Below, piece after piece: positions 43,372 to 52,875 of a stretch of 53,405 nt of DNA. The position numbers and the translations under genes are program-made. Numbering within the stretch: the first letter of the stretch is position 1; each line of letters begins with the position of its first letter. The notes below the pieces were generated by a model. The model made no database searches. It worked only from the letters and a program-made list of their open reading frames with translations, and was not told the DNA's origin. This DNA is from Colwellia_A sp041890515 (lineage in GTDB: Bacteria; Pseudomonadota; Gammaproteobacteria; Enterobacterales; Alteromonadaceae), in NCBI GenBank assembly GCA_041890515.1, contig JASDWX010000088.1, forward strand, positions 1 to 53,405, read 5' to 3'.

Positions 43372-46008
43372 TTACTTTCTAACTCTCTTCAACAGACACA
43401 ATCCTAATAAAAAGCCAAAACCTATTGTTCCTCCACCACTTGAACGTTGGACTTTCGCAGGCGTTGGAGTCGTTGTCGGTACAACAACGACAGGTGTTAA
43501 GCTTACGGTAACGTTACGACTGGTTTTAATGCTAGCGCCTGTGCTGTCAGTAACGGTTAACTCAACGTTATAACTGCCAGCTTGAGCATAAGTATGGCTT
43601 GGGTTTTGCAAATTACTATCATTGCTATCACCAAAAGCCCAAGCATAAGTGTACGGTGAATCACCACCTGCTAGCGTTGAAGTGAGGTTTACCACCAATT
43701 CATTAGCTGAATAAGAAAATGATGCGGTTAAATCTGATGGTTCTGAAGAACTTGAAATCGTCACTGTCGCAGACGTGCTATCAGAACTTTGTAAATCTAC
43801 CTTCATACTAAAATCAAGTTTTGGTAAAATTATTCCAGATTCAGGTTGCTCTGGTGAAGAATAATCATCAGCATCGCGGAAGAAGCTAGCAGCCAAACTG
43901 TGTTCGTCTCCGCTAAATGCATTTTGATCATACAAACTAAAAGCGGCATCGTGTATTTGATAGTATGAGTTGCGTATACTTCCATCTGAAGATTTAATCA
44001 GGTTTTGATCAGCATCGACCACGCCTATAAATAACTCACCCGCATGCTCATCTACTTTGTTATCAGCTATATTATCGTTTCGATACCAAAGTAAAACACC
44101 TGTGTCATAACCTGAATTTCTCAAACGACTATCGACACCTGTATGACTGCGTAGTTGTATATAATAGTTATGGGATAACCCATCAATTTTATCCGATAAA
44201 CGGCTAAAGCCATTTAATATTACTTGGCTTTCTGTTTCACCATCAATCGTAATTATATCATTTGAGCCATTAATTACTTTAATTTCATCTGTTACAAAGC
44301 CATATCCACCTACCGCCTGATCAGTAATATAATTTATTTTAATCGTGATTCTTTGGTTAGCGAAACTAGAGAGATCAAAGGTTAAGTCAACCCACTTTAA
44401 GTCACCTTCTGCACTTAGGATATCAGCTGAGTTACTGCTGAGATATTCTCCTATTGTAGGGTAGTAAGGATTATTACTGTCGGTATGATTTCCTTTTATC
44501 GATGTATCGTTTACAAGCACTTGCACGTAGTCGTAATCTTCCTCTATTTCCCAACGCGCTTTCATTGATAGTGTCGAAGTACCTGCAGGTACTTCGACTG
44601 AAAATGACAGGCTGTTGCTTAACATATCGCCTTTATTTGAATAAAACTGATATTCACCGGAATACGCTGCAGGAAAGTCTAATTGTAAAGGAGGTAAATT
44701 CACTTTGATCTGATTGACCTCTGTATGGTCAACCGTACTCACCAAAGATATACTTTCATTACTTAACGTGTCGAAATCAACTTCATGTTGGTTTATCCAG
44801 TTGCCTTGATAGCGTTCTTGTAAATAATCTCTTGCTAACGGGCTAAAAGCTGAGGGACGAGTTCCTGCAGGAACACCTAACCAAGTACCCGAAGCCATTA
44901 CTGACCATTCTGATACCGGTGCACCGATATCACTACTATCAATATCATATTCATCAAGTAAACCTAAATCATGGCCAAATTCATGTACAACAACCCCAGG
45001 AGCTGCATCAATAGGATTAATAGTATAGCCAAAAGCTTTAATGTCCGAACCGGGAATAGATGCGGCCTGAGTACCGGCTTCATTTAAAACAAAACTACGA
45101 TGTGACCAAATAGCATCCTCAGCTAAATTTCCACCGCCGGCTTCTTCACCAATGCTAGAATGAAAAAGCATAATATGGTCAATGACTCCATCTGGTTCAT
45201 TAACATTTCCGTCGCCATCGAAATCAAACAAATCGGTTTTATCGTAATCGGTTAAATTTATGCCACTTGCAACAAGCAGTGTTACCGCCTCAATAACAAG
45301 CTCTTTAACATTTTTATCGCTCTCTGTTTCTTCATCATTGGCACCGTAATAGCTCGCATCATTAGCCGCCGTTACCCAATCATTTACTTGCCCTGAGAAA
45401 AAAAACTGTTGCCCTGATTCATGTTGATAATATTGAAAAGCAGATTCGATATTCTGTCCTGCTGGACCATCAAATCCAGTAGAAGAAAATAAAAGATCAT
45501 TATAATGAGCAACAGGATAATTTGGGTAATACATTCCAGTATCACCTGATGACAAACCATTATCGTCATGCTTTAGGTCAGTAAAGTCGATCAATATAGC
45601 GAGAACATTGACCGTCGTTTCAACTTGAGCAGCAGGCGATTTTTGCAATAAAGCATGTGCGACTTGCGTTTTTTTCAATTCGCTATTAAAACCCAAGCTT
45701 TCGCGAAACTCACGACTACTGAAACGCTCAGCCGCAGAAACTTTCTTCGATAATTCAATCGGCAACACGCTAGGCTCAAACGTTTTTTTTGCTAGAAAGC
45801 GAGTAAGTGCTCGTTTTTTTTGTTCGTTCGTTGCGTTTATCGGCAACTCACCTCTTTTTTCTAACCAATAGAGGATTTGCTCTTTGTTGATAACACCAGC
45901 ATCTGTTGGTGAGCTTTTAGAAAGCTTTTGGATATCGTTAATACTTTCTGCTTGTAAAGGCAAGGTACAGCTCAGCACTAACAGACCTAATAAATGTGAA
46001 ATTTTCAT
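43372..46008 (-). CDS. Secreted M6-family metalloprotease with PKD domain and GlyGly-CTERM
   Basis: This 878-residue exported protease starts at ATG 46008 (GGGGA upstream); the frame is open to 46059 but that extension spoils the signal peptide. After a signal peptide (LLGLLVLSCTLPLQA) and a propeptide region comes an M6 (immune inhibitor A-type) catalytic domain with the zinc motif HEFGHDLGLLDEYD (His residues at about 342 and 346). A jelly-roll-like segment follows, then a PKD domain (YTYAWAFGDSNDSNLQNPSH). The tail SSGGGTIGFGFLLGLCLLKR is a GlyGly-CTERM sorting signal, cut by rhombosortase and tied to type II secretion. Likely a cell-surface or released protein-degrading enzyme. A small lipoprotein gene is 22 bp upstream. 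Confidence 0.9.
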   Translation of the reverse strand: MKISHLLGLLVLSCTLPLQAESINDIQKLSKSSPTDAGVINKEQILYWLEKRGELPINATNEQKKRALTRFLAKKTFEPSVLPIELSKKVSAAERFSSREFRESLGFNSELKKTQVAHALLQKSPAAQVETTVNVLAILIDFTDLKHDDNGLSSGDTGMYYPNYPVAHYNDLLFSSTGFDGPAGQNIESAFQYYQHESGQQFFFSGQVNDWVTAANDASYYGANDEETESDKNVKELVIEAVTLLVASGINLTDYDKTDLFDFDGDGNVNEPDGVIDHIMLFHSSIGEEAGGGNLAEDAIWSHRSFVLNEAGTQAASIPGSDIKAFGYTINPIDAAPGVVVHEFGHDLGLLDEYDIDSSDIGAPVSEWSVMASGTWLGVPAGTRPSAFSPLARDYLQERYQGNWINQHEVDFDTLSNESISLVSTVDHTEVNQIKVNLPPLQLDFPAAYSGEYQFYSNKGDMLSNSLSFSVEVPAGTSTLSMKARWEIEEDYDYVQVLVNDTSIKGNHTDSNNPYYPTIGEYLSSNSADILSAEGDLKWVDLTFDLSSFANQRITIKINYITDQAVGGYGFVTDEIKVINGSNDIITIDGETESQVILNGFSRLSDKIDGLSHNYYIQLRSHTGVDSRLRNSGYDTGVLLWYRNDNIADNKVDEHAGELFIGVVDADQNLIKSSDGSIRNSYYQIHDAAFSLYDQNAFSGDEHSLAASFFRDADDYSSPEQPESGIILPKLDFSMKVDLQSSDSTSATVTISSSSEPSDLTASFSYSANELVVNLTSTLAGGDSPYTYAWAFGDSNDSNLQNPSHTYAQAGSYNVELTVTDSTGASIKTSRNVTVSLTPVVVVPTTTPTPAKVQRSSGGGTIGFGFLLGLCLLKRVRK

Positions 46009-46030
46009 ATATTTCCCCACGGGTGAATGC

Positions 46031-46306
46031 TTATTTTTTACACGGCTGAAAGGCTGCATTTTTCTTCTGAATATATGCCTTTACTGCTTTATCTATCTCT
46101 TCATCGGATAATGCGGCATCAATTTTACCGCGAGCAATTAACATCTCTTTTAATTGTTGAGTACGCTTAAGTGGAGGTGTCGTTGATTGCTGACAAATTA
46201 TTTTATTTTTAACAACCTTTTTATTCACATTTTTAGTGATTAATTGCTGAGAAGTTTGCTGACATCCTTGTAATAAAAAAATGACAAAAAATAAATAAAA
46301 TTTCAT
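46031..46306 (-). CDS. Small lipoprotein upstream of the M6 protease
   Basis: This 91-residue lipoprotein starts at ATG 46306 (the frame runs to 46339): MKFYLFFVIFLLQGCQQ holds a short signal peptide and the lipobox LQGC. The mature part is basic with a helical C-terminal half (LKRTQQLKEMLIARGKIDAALSDEEI read in part) and ends in CKK. No family is recognised. The region resembling RGKIDAALSDEEIDKAVKAYI partly echoes the LEKRGELPINATNEQKKRALTRFL stretch of the protease propeptide. It ends 22 bp before the protease start, so it is likely co-transcribed, possibly as a chaperone or inhibitor. Confidence 0.7.
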   Translation of the reverse strand: MKFYLFFVIFLLQGCQQTSQQLITKNVNKKVVKNKIICQQSTTPPLKRTQQLKEMLIARGKIDAALSDEEIDKAVKAYIQKKNAAFQPCKK

Positions 46307-46512
46307 AACATTACCGCCTGTAAAGATAATGTTAACCATAATACAACATATTAATTAACGGATAAAGTTTAGCCACAACATAAACCCTATCCATATTAAA
46401 AGCATTGAGCACCGCACGTTCGATAAAAATCACCTTCACTTGATTTCAAGTGTTAAACATTCACAAAAAATACGGTAAACTGTTAGTAATTTTAGTGATA
46501 AGTGAATGTTAG

Positions 46513-47304
46513 ATGCCAACTCAACAAGATAATCATCAAGAAAATGAGTCAAACTCTTCAAGTGAAACCACTACGCATTTTGGCTACCAAACCGTAGAAA
46601 AAAACGAAAAAGAGTCAAAAGTTGCCAGTGTCTTTCACTCTGTCGCCGCACAATATGATGTAATGAATGATTTAATGTCTTTTGGGATTCATCGTTTATG
46701 GAAGCGATTCACAATTGACGCAAGTGGCGTGCGCCCTGGTAACAAAGTACTAGATTTGGCGGGTGGAACTGGTGACTTAACGGCAAAATTTTCTCAACTT
46801 GTCGGCCGTGAAGGTAAAGTCATTCTTGCTGATATCAACAGTTCAATGCTTAATGTTGGCCGAGATAAATTACGTGACAAAGGTTTAGTACAAAATATTG
46901 AATACGTACAAGCCAACGCTCAATATTTACCTTTTGAAGATAACACCTTTGATATTGTCACTATCGCTTTTGGTTTACGTAACGTGACTGATAAAGACAT
47001 GGCGCTTCGCTCTATTTACCGTGTGTTAAAACCAGGTGGTCGTTTATTAGTATTAGAATTTTCAAAACCAGAACACGAGATTGTCAGCAAGGCTTACGAC
47101 TTTTATTCATTTAACATTCTTCCTAAAATGGGTGAATTAGTCGCTAAAGATGGTGATAGCTATCAATATTTAGCCGAATCAATTCGCATGCACCCTGATC
47201 AAGAAACCTTAAAAGATATGATGGACACTGCTGGTTTTGAACAAACAAGTTTCAAAAACTTAACGGGTGGTGTCGTTGCTTTACATAAAGGCTATAAGTT
47301 TTAA
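46513..47304 (+). CDS. ubiE: Ubiquinone/menaquinone C-methyltransferase UbiE
   Basis: UbiE is the SAM-dependent C-methyltransferase of ubiquinone and menaquinone synthesis. The 263 residues carry the SAM motif VLDLAGGTGDLTAKFS, FGLRNVTDKDMALRSIYRVLKPGG and the ending HKGYKF. The N-terminal about 25 residues are polar and probably flexible. It starts the ubiE-ubiJ-ubiB operon, one base pair or a few bases apart throughout. Confidence 0.97.
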   Translation: MPTQQDNHQENESNSSSETTTHFGYQTVEKNEKESKVASVFHSVAAQYDVMNDLMSFGIHRLWKRFTIDASGVRPGNKVLDLAGGTGDLTAKFSQLVGREGKVILADINSSMLNVGRDKLRDKGLVQNIEYVQANAQYLPFEDNTFDIVTIAFGLRNVTDKDMALRSIYRVLKPGGRLLVLEFSKPEHEIVSKAYDFYSFNILPKMGELVAKDGDSYQYLAESIRMHPDQETLKDMMDTAGFEQTSFKNLTGGVVALHKGYKF

Positions 47305-47306
47305 TT

Positions 47307-47951
47307 GTGACAAAAATCAGCATACAGTTAATGTTTCAACAAACATTCTGCGCAACAGTAGAGTTTGTGGTTAATCAAGCGTTGGCACTTAATCTTAAGG
47401 GTAATAATGTGTTAGCTCCTTTAGAGCAAAAAACATTAACCATTGTATTAACTGAGCTAGGTTTTCCATTAAGTTTCTCAATTAATGAGCGTAAAATTTT
47501 AGTGACTAGTTTACTCGAACGCAGTGACTGCACCATTAAAACGAGCGGAAAAACGTTACTTGAACTAAAAAAAGAAAAACAAATTACCGCGCTAATTAAA
47601 CAAGAAAAGCTTGATGTTCAAGGAGATATAAAAGTGGCTCAATTGTTTGCAAATATTGCAGAGTCATTAGATATTGATTGGCAAAGCGAAATAGCTAAGC
47701 ACATTGGCGATATTCCAGTGTATAAACTTTCGCAATTAGGTAAAAGTTTAACGGAAAAGTTTACTTTTGCAGCCCAACAAATACAAGCCGACGCCAGCGA
47801 ATGGTTAGTGCACGAAAAACGCTTAGTCTTGACGGCAAGTCAACTACATAGTTTTAGTCAACAAGTTTCAGAGGTATCCAGGCAGGCAGATACACTATCT
47901 GAACATATTCAGCGACTTGTTGAAAAAACCAGTACACCTACTTCAACCTAA
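47307..47951 (+). CDS. ubiJ: UbiJ, ubiquinone biosynthesis accessory factor
   Basis: UbiJ has an SCP2-like lipid-binding domain that carries ubiquinone intermediates in the cytosolic Ubi complex. The 214-residue protein starts at GTG 47307, two bases after the ubiE stop. The SCP2 segment is about residues 20-120, and the C-terminal helix is amphipathic with many Gln and Ser (QQVSEVSRQADTLSEHIQRL). It matches UbiJ by position between ubiE and ubiB and by size; sequence conservation in this family is low. UbiK, its partner, is at 52175. Confidence 0.9.
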   Translation: MTKISIQLMFQQTFCATVEFVVNQALALNLKGNNVLAPLEQKTLTIVLTELGFPLSFSINERKILVTSLLERSDCTIKTSGKTLLELKKEKQITALIKQEKLDVQGDIKVAQLFANIAESLDIDWQSEIAKHIGDIPVYKLSQLGKSLTEKFTFAAQQIQADASEWLVHEKRLVLTASQLHSFSQQVSEVSRQADTLSEHIQRLVEKTSTPTST

Positions 47952-47966
47952 TTTCCAAGGAACATT

Positions 47967-49532
47967 GTGAGCAGTTTTCGACTTTATCGCATCATTAAAA
48001 CATTTCTTCAATTTGGTCTTGATGAACTGATCCCTAGCCACTTGTTACCTTGGTACGCAAAGGTTATTCGTTTTAGTTTATTTTGGTTACGTAATAAACA
48101 TAAGAACAAGTCCTCTGCTTTGCGCCTTCGATTAGCGATAGAGTCTTTAGGTCCGGTATTCGTTAAGTTTGGGCAAATGCTTTCCACCCGACGAGATATT
48201 CTTCCAGATGATTTCGCTAGCGAACTTGCACTTTTACAAGATCAGGTGCCTGCTTTTGACGGAGAATTAGCCAAGAAAATTATTTTAGAGGCCATTGGTG
48301 AAGAAACATTTAATCAATACTTTACCGACTTTGATAGTCAACCATTAGCTTCAGCATCAATAGCACAAGTACATACTGCAACGTTATTACAAAACGGGCA
48401 ATCTCACGAAGTTGTTCTTAAGGTTTTACGCCCAAACATCACTGAAACAATTTTAGCTGACGTAAAAGTAATGTCACTCTTCGCTGGCGTTGTCTCCAAG
48501 TTATTACCTGATGGTAAACGTTTACGTCCACAAGAAGTCGTGAATGAATACCGTAAAACAATTATCGACGAGCTTGACTTAACTCGCGAAGCGGCTAACG
48601 CCACCTTGTTAAAGCACAATTTTTCCCAAGGTAATACTAGCGATAGCGTATTATTCGTACCCGAGGTCTACAGTGAATTTAGCCATGAAAACGTGATGGT
48701 TATGGAACGTATTTATGGTATCGGTGTAGGCGAAATAGCAACGCTTAAGCAACTAGATGTAGATATGAAATCTCTTGCTGAGCGAGGTGTCGAAGTGTTT
48801 TTCACTCAAGTATTTCGTGATAGCTTCTTTCATGCTGATATGCATCCTGGCAATGTTTTTGTTGATGCAACGAACCCCAAAGATCCAACATGGATAGCAA
48901 TTGATTTTGGCATTTGTGGTACATTGAATCGTGAAGACAAACGTTACTTAGCTGAAAATTTTGTTGCCTTTTTTAATAGAGATTACCGTAAGGTTGCTGA
49001 ACTTCATGTTGATTCTGGTTGGGTGCCAGTTGATACCAGTGTTGATGAATTTGAATTTGCGATTCGCACTGTTTGTGAGCCAATATTTAATAAACCCTTA
49101 GCTGAAATATCTTTTGGCCAGGTTTTGGTCAGCTTATTTAACACGGCTCGACGATTCAATATGGAAGTACAGCCTCAATTAGTGTTATTACAGAAAACTT
49201 TACTCTACATTGAAGGTCTTGGACGACAACTATATCCGCAACTTGATTTATGGCAAACCGCTAAACCCTACTTAGAAAATTGGGTGAAAGAGCAAATGGG
49301 TGTAAAAGCGGTATTCAAAAAGATAAAAGAAAACCTACCTTTTTGGAATGAAAAATTGCCTGAAATGCCGGATCTTATCTATGACTATTTAAAATTGGGG
49401 AAAGAATCCCAGCAACAACAAGTTTTCCTGTTGAAAGAAATTCGACAACAACATCAACAAAACACCCAAAAAATTGTTTATAGTGTTTTATTCGGGTCAA
49501 TCATTATCTGCTTAGCCATAATCTTTACCTAG
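47967..49532 (+). CDS. ubiB: UbiB, atypical kinase-like ubiquinone biosynthesis protein
   Basis: UbiB is the membrane-associated ADCK/COQ8-family protein needed for ubiquinone synthesis. The 521 residues show KxGQ in FVKFGQMLSTRRDILP, the Ala-rich loop ASASIAQVH, catalytic-loop FFHADMHPGNVF and DFGICGTL. The C-terminal membrane helix is VYSVLFGSIIICLAIIF. It starts at GTG 47967 with CAAGGA upstream, 15 bp after ubiJ, and ends the ubiEJB operon. The tat genes that follow in E. coli are not present here. Confidence 0.96.
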   Translation: MSSFRLYRIIKTFLQFGLDELIPSHLLPWYAKVIRFSLFWLRNKHKNKSSALRLRLAIESLGPVFVKFGQMLSTRRDILPDDFASELALLQDQVPAFDGELAKKIILEAIGEETFNQYFTDFDSQPLASASIAQVHTATLLQNGQSHEVVLKVLRPNITETILADVKVMSLFAGVVSKLLPDGKRLRPQEVVNEYRKTIIDELDLTREAANATLLKHNFSQGNTSDSVLFVPEVYSEFSHENVMVMERIYGIGVGEIATLKQLDVDMKSLAERGVEVFFTQVFRDSFFHADMHPGNVFVDATNPKDPTWIAIDFGICGTLNREDKRYLAENFVAFFNRDYRKVAELHVDSGWVPVDTSVDEFEFAIRTVCEPIFNKPLAEISFGQVLVSLFNTARRFNMEVQPQLVLLQKTLLYIEGLGRQLYPQLDLWQTAKPYLENWVKEQMGVKAVFKKIKENLPFWNEKLPEMPDLIYDYLKLGKESQQQQVFLLKEIRQQHQQNTQKIVYSVLFGSIIICLAIIFT

Positions 49533-49564
49533 AGAATAAATGACGGTTAAGGTATAAAAATATT

Positions 49565-49942
49565 ATGAGGAAATCAGGAAAAAATATTTTAATTGTCGAT
49601 GATGAAAACTTAATAACATCGCTCTATCAAGAGTTTTTAAATCATTATGGCTTTCATTCAACCGTATGTGAAGATGGAGCCATCGCTTTAAGTACTTTTG
49701 AAGAAGCTAAGGGTGCATTTGATTTAGTGATTACGGATCAAACCATGCCTAAGATGACAGGTACTGAGCTTAGTAGTGCTCTTTTAGAAAGGGCACCTAG
49801 TTTGCCCATTATATTATTGACAGGAGTACGAAAAGAGCTATTTTCCGAGTCAATGAATAACATCGGCATTAAGCATATATTACAAAAACCTGTGAGTTTA
49901 CTCACGTTAAAAGAAGTCATAGACACTTGTTTAGCTTCATAA
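49565..49942 (+). CDS. Stand-alone receiver-domain protein (CheY-like)
   Basis: This 125-residue protein is a single receiver domain: IVDDEN acidic pocket, phospho-acceptor Asp in LVITDQTMPKMTG, Thr in ILLTG and Lys in LQKPV. It has no output domain. It follows ubiB by 32 bp on the same strand, with no kinase nearby, so it is an orphan; the partner must be elsewhere. Convergent with rep, 11 bp away. Confidence 0.92.
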   Translation: MRKSGKNILIVDDENLITSLYQEFLNHYGFHSTVCEDGAIALSTFEEAKGAFDLVITDQTMPKMTGTELSSALLERAPSLPIILLTGVRKELFSESMNNIGIKHILQKPVSLLTLKEVIDTCLAS

Positions 49943-49953
49943 AATGGAAGTGG

Positions 49954-51975
49954 CTAGGTTTTTTTCTTCTTTAGGAGTTCACGCATACTCGCGACACCCA
50001 TTTTGGCGGTTTTTTCCTTATGCTCTTGGCTTTTTTTAGTTTCACTTAACTCCCAACTTAAATCATCTTGTGGTAATTCATGCAAAAAACGGCTGGCTTC
50101 GGTTCGAGATACTTCACCATATTGTCGGCGTTCTTTCGCGTAAGTAAATATTAATTCGCGTTGTGCACGCGTAATGCCTACATAGGCTAAACGACGCTCT
50201 TCTTCAACATTACCTTCATCCATGCTGGTTTGATGCGGCAACAAACCTTCTTCCATACCAATCAAAAATACGTAAGGAAATTCTAACCCTTTAGATGCAT
50301 GGAGTGTCATCAATTGAACTTGGTCAGCATCGTCTTCATCTTCGCCACGCTCCATCATGTCGCGCAACGTTAAACGAGTAACAATGGCAGGTAAGAGCAT
50401 AGGCTCTTCTTCGTCATCCCCCTCCAGCATATTAGTTACCCAACTAAAAAGTTGAGTAACGTTCTTCATACGCATTTCTGCAGCTTTTGGGCTGGGAGAG
50501 GTGTCATACAACCAATCTTCATAGTTTATTTCACGGATCATCGCTCTAAGCACTGCAGGCGTATCACCACGCTCAGCATGATCACCGGTTTCTACTAACC
50601 AGCGCGTAAATCGTTGCACATGCACCAAACCTCGCCCAGTTAAATGCTGCTCAAGCCCCAATTCAAAACTAGCGGCAAACATACTTATTTGGCGCATATT
50701 GGCATAATTACCTAATTTTTCTAAAGTAGTTGGTCCAATTTCTCTACGCGGTACGTTTACTATTCTTAAAAAGGCATTGTCATCATCAGGGTTCACCAGT
50801 ACACGTAAAAACGCCATCATGTCTTTAATTTCACTACGAGAGAAAAACGAGGTTCCTCCACTTATCTTATAAGGTATGCGGTTAAGCATCAGTGCTTTTT
50901 CTAATAACCGGGACTGATGATTGCCACGGTATAAAATTGCATAATTTTTAAATTTACTTTTATTTAAGAATTTATGCCCGATCAACTCTCCAACAACACG
51001 CTCTATTTCATGCTCTTCATTTTTAGCTTGAATAACTCTCAGCTCTACGCCGTAAGCCAACTCACTGAATAAGGCTTTGTCGTAAACATGAGGATTATTG
51101 GCAATTAACGTATTCGCACACTTGAGAATGCGGCCACTTGAACGGTAATTTTGCTCTAATTTAATCAGCTTTAATTGAGGGAAATCTTGCCCAAGCAAGA
51201 CTAAATTTTGTGGTTTTGCGCCACGCCAAGAATAAATAGATTGATCATCGTCACCTACAACGGTTAAACGGCCTTGCTCTCCGGCGATTAACTTGACTAA
51301 TTCATATTGGCTAGCGTTTGTATCTTGGTATTCATCAACCAATAAATACTGAATTTTTTTTTGCCAGCGAGATTTAACTTCTGGAAAGTTTTTTAATAAT
51401 AAAGTAGGAATTAAAATTAAGTCATCAAAATCAAGGGCGTTATAAGCTTTCATGTGTTTTTGATAGAGCTGATAAAACTCTGCATACAGAATTGTGTCAG
51501 CATCACTCGCCATTTTTATAGCGGCGTCAGGCAATAACAAATCATTCTTCCAATTAGAAATCATGCTTTGCAATTTACTCAGTAAATCTTTATCACCATC
51601 AAGTGTTTCATGCGTCAGTTCTTTCAATAATGACAGTGTGTCTTGATCGTCAAATAATGTGAAACCGGACTTATATCCTAACGTCTTAATTTCTTTACGA
51701 ATAATATCAAGACCAAGCGAGTGAAAGGTAGAAACCGTTAACCCTCGTGTTAATTTTTTGTCCATCATTTTAACCACACGTTCTTTCATTTCTCGTGCGG
51801 CTTTGTTGGTGAATGTTACTGCTGCAATATTACGTGCTTTGTAGTCACATTTCTCAATAAGGTAAGCAATTTTTTTACAGATAACCCCTGTCTTACCGCT
51901 CCCCGCGCCTGCTAAGACTAAGCAAGGGCCAGTGACATATTTTACCGCTTCATTTTGTCCGGGGTTAAGTTTCAT
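49954..51975 (-). CDS. rep: ATP-dependent DNA helicase Rep
   Basis: Rep is the superfamily 1 helicase that travels with the replisome and clears proteins from DNA. The 673-residue length equals E. coli Rep, and the start MKLNPGQNEAVKYVTGPCLV is diagnostic. Walker A is AGAGSGKT (Lys28), Walker B VDEYQDTN, with TVVGDDDQSIYSWRGA, LEQNYRS and the C-terminal motif VQLMTLHASKGLEF. The rest is complete, so it is functional by sequence. Confidence 0.97.
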   Translation of the reverse strand: MKLNPGQNEAVKYVTGPCLVLAGAGSGKTGVICKKIAYLIEKCDYKARNIAAVTFTNKAAREMKERVVKMMDKKLTRGLTVSTFHSLGLDIIRKEIKTLGYKSGFTLFDDQDTLSLLKELTHETLDGDKDLLSKLQSMISNWKNDLLLPDAAIKMASDADTILYAEFYQLYQKHMKAYNALDFDDLILIPTLLLKNFPEVKSRWQKKIQYLLVDEYQDTNASQYELVKLIAGEQGRLTVVGDDDQSIYSWRGAKPQNLVLLGQDFPQLKLIKLEQNYRSSGRILKCANTLIANNPHVYDKALFSELAYGVELRVIQAKNEEHEIERVVGELIGHKFLNKSKFKNYAILYRGNHQSRLLEKALMLNRIPYKISGGTSFFSRSEIKDMMAFLRVLVNPDDDNAFLRIVNVPRREIGPTTLEKLGNYANMRQISMFAASFELGLEQHLTGRGLVHVQRFTRWLVETGDHAERGDTPAVLRAMIREINYEDWLYDTSPSPKAAEMRMKNVTQLFSWVTNMLEGDDEEEPMLLPAIVTRLTLRDMMERGEDEDDADQVQLMTLHASKGLEFPYVFLIGMEEGLLPHQTSMDEGNVEEERRLAYVGITRAQRELIFTYAKERRQYGEVSRTEASRFLHELPQDDLSWELSETKKSQEHKEKTAKMGVASMRELLKKKKT

Positions 51976-52174
51976 AGTGATTAATTTTTATATGGTTAGA
52001 TTTTTAAGGCACTGATTTTACCTTGTTTGTTCAATACCGTATATACCTGTGATACTGCAAAATAAACAGGAAAGAAGCCTAATTTTGTTTGATGTCTCAT
52101 ACGGATAATATAGCCATTGGCAAAATCATTAAATGCATTACAATAGACTCATTGATGAACCATGGATAATTATA

Positions 52175-52423
52175 ATGTTTAACGCTAAAAAAATTGAAGA
52201 AATCGCAAAACAAGTTACTGATGCAATTCCACCTAAATTCAAAGATATAGCACACGATATTGAAGAAAAAACTAAAGTGGTTTTACAACGTAAATTATCG
52301 CAACTTGACGTTGTGTCTCGTGAAGAGTTTGATGTACAAACACAAGTACTGTTAAAAACACGTGAAAAACTTGCTGAATTAGAAAACAAGCTTATTGAAA
52401 TTGAAGCTAAGCTTGCTGATTAA
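52175..52423 (+). CDS. ubiK: UbiK, ubiquinone biosynthesis accessory factor
   Basis: UbiK (YqiC) is an 82-residue membrane-fusogenic coiled-coil protein that works with UbiJ in ubiquinone synthesis. MFNAKKIEEIAKQVTDAIPP and the C-terminal coiled coil (REKLAELENKLIEIEAKL) are typical. The frame is open from 52133, but the extension is not family-like, so I start at ATG 52175, though its ribosome site is weak. It is divergent from rep and ends at a terminator. Confidence 0.9.
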   Translation: MFNAKKIEEIAKQVTDAIPPKFKDIAHDIEEKTKVVLQRKLSQLDVVSREEFDVQTQVLLKTREKLAELENKLIEIEAKLAD

Positions 52424-52428
52424 TTTAT

Positions 52429-52470
52429 AGCGATAAGTTACTCTTACAATAATTAACTTATCGCTTTATT
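52429..52470 (+). terminator. Terminator after ubiK
   Basis: AGCGATAAGTTA / TAACTTATCGCT (52429-52440 with 52454-52465) is a perfect 12-bp stem with a 13-nt loop, followed by TTATTTAAT. It starts five bp past the ubiK stop. Confidence 0.8.
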
Positions 52471-52485
52471 TAATGTTCGTTAGTT

Positions 52486-52698
52486 TTATAAATAAGCTTT
52501 TTTATATAAACATCTTTCTAAAATAAACCCCATGATCCCCATAACAAAAAAGAATACACCACTTATTCTCAGCAAAAGCTCATCGGTTGAACGATTCTTT
52601 TTTCCAATAAATTGCGCTGAGAAAACAGATAACTCATCTTTACGTTGAGTTATTTCTATTTTCTTTTTAATATTTCGTCCGTCGCGACCTTCTGGCAT
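52486..52698 (-). CDS. Small single-pass membrane protein, unknown
   Basis: This 70-residue protein has a charged N-terminal half (GRNIKKKIEITQRKDEL) and one membrane segment near the C-terminus (LLRISGVFFFVMGIMGFILE). No family recognised. It starts 9 bp after the stop of a broken small ORF on the same strand, suggesting an old operon. It could be a real small membrane protein or a leftover from the decaying right edge. Confidence 0.5.
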   Translation of the reverse strand: MPEGRDGRNIKKKIEITQRKDELSVFSAQFIGKKNRSTDELLLRISGVFFFVMGIMGFILERCLYKKAYL

Positions 52699-52707
52699 TA
52701 ATCTTTG

Positions 52708-52875
52708 TCAATCCTCAAAAATATCTTTCGGCTCTCCTGGTAAAGCAATACCTTCAGAGTCACATTGAAACTGCAACTCTGGTACTAATATTTTACTTTA
52801 CCCTGCATAAAATAAAGAAATCGCGAAAACAATTAGCGTTACATATTTAGAGATACTCTGGTTGATTATGCATTC
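52708..52875 (-). pseudogene. Possible remnant of a small membrane-protein gene
   Basis: Reading the minus strand in one frame gives a membrane-like stretch SISKYVTLIVFAISLFYAG, an in-frame TAA, then VPELQFQCDSEGIALPGE and a TGA at 52710-52708. There is no start codon in that frame upstream. A single stop separates two plausible parts of one protein. The rest of the 52699-53026 gap shows nothing recognisable. Confidence 0.4.

Noticed and set aside
46009..46059. N-terminal extension of the M6 protease
   Set aside because: It would bury the signal peptide and overlap the lipoprotein gene; ATG 46008 is preceded by GGGGA.
49930..49970. Terminator between the receiver gene and rep
   Set aside because: A T-run follows, but the candidate stem has only four pairs and does not hold together.
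52138..52389. Minus-strand open frame of 83 codons opposite ubiK
   Set aside because: UbiK on the plus strand is recognised; the minus frame is a shadow rich in Ser and Cys.
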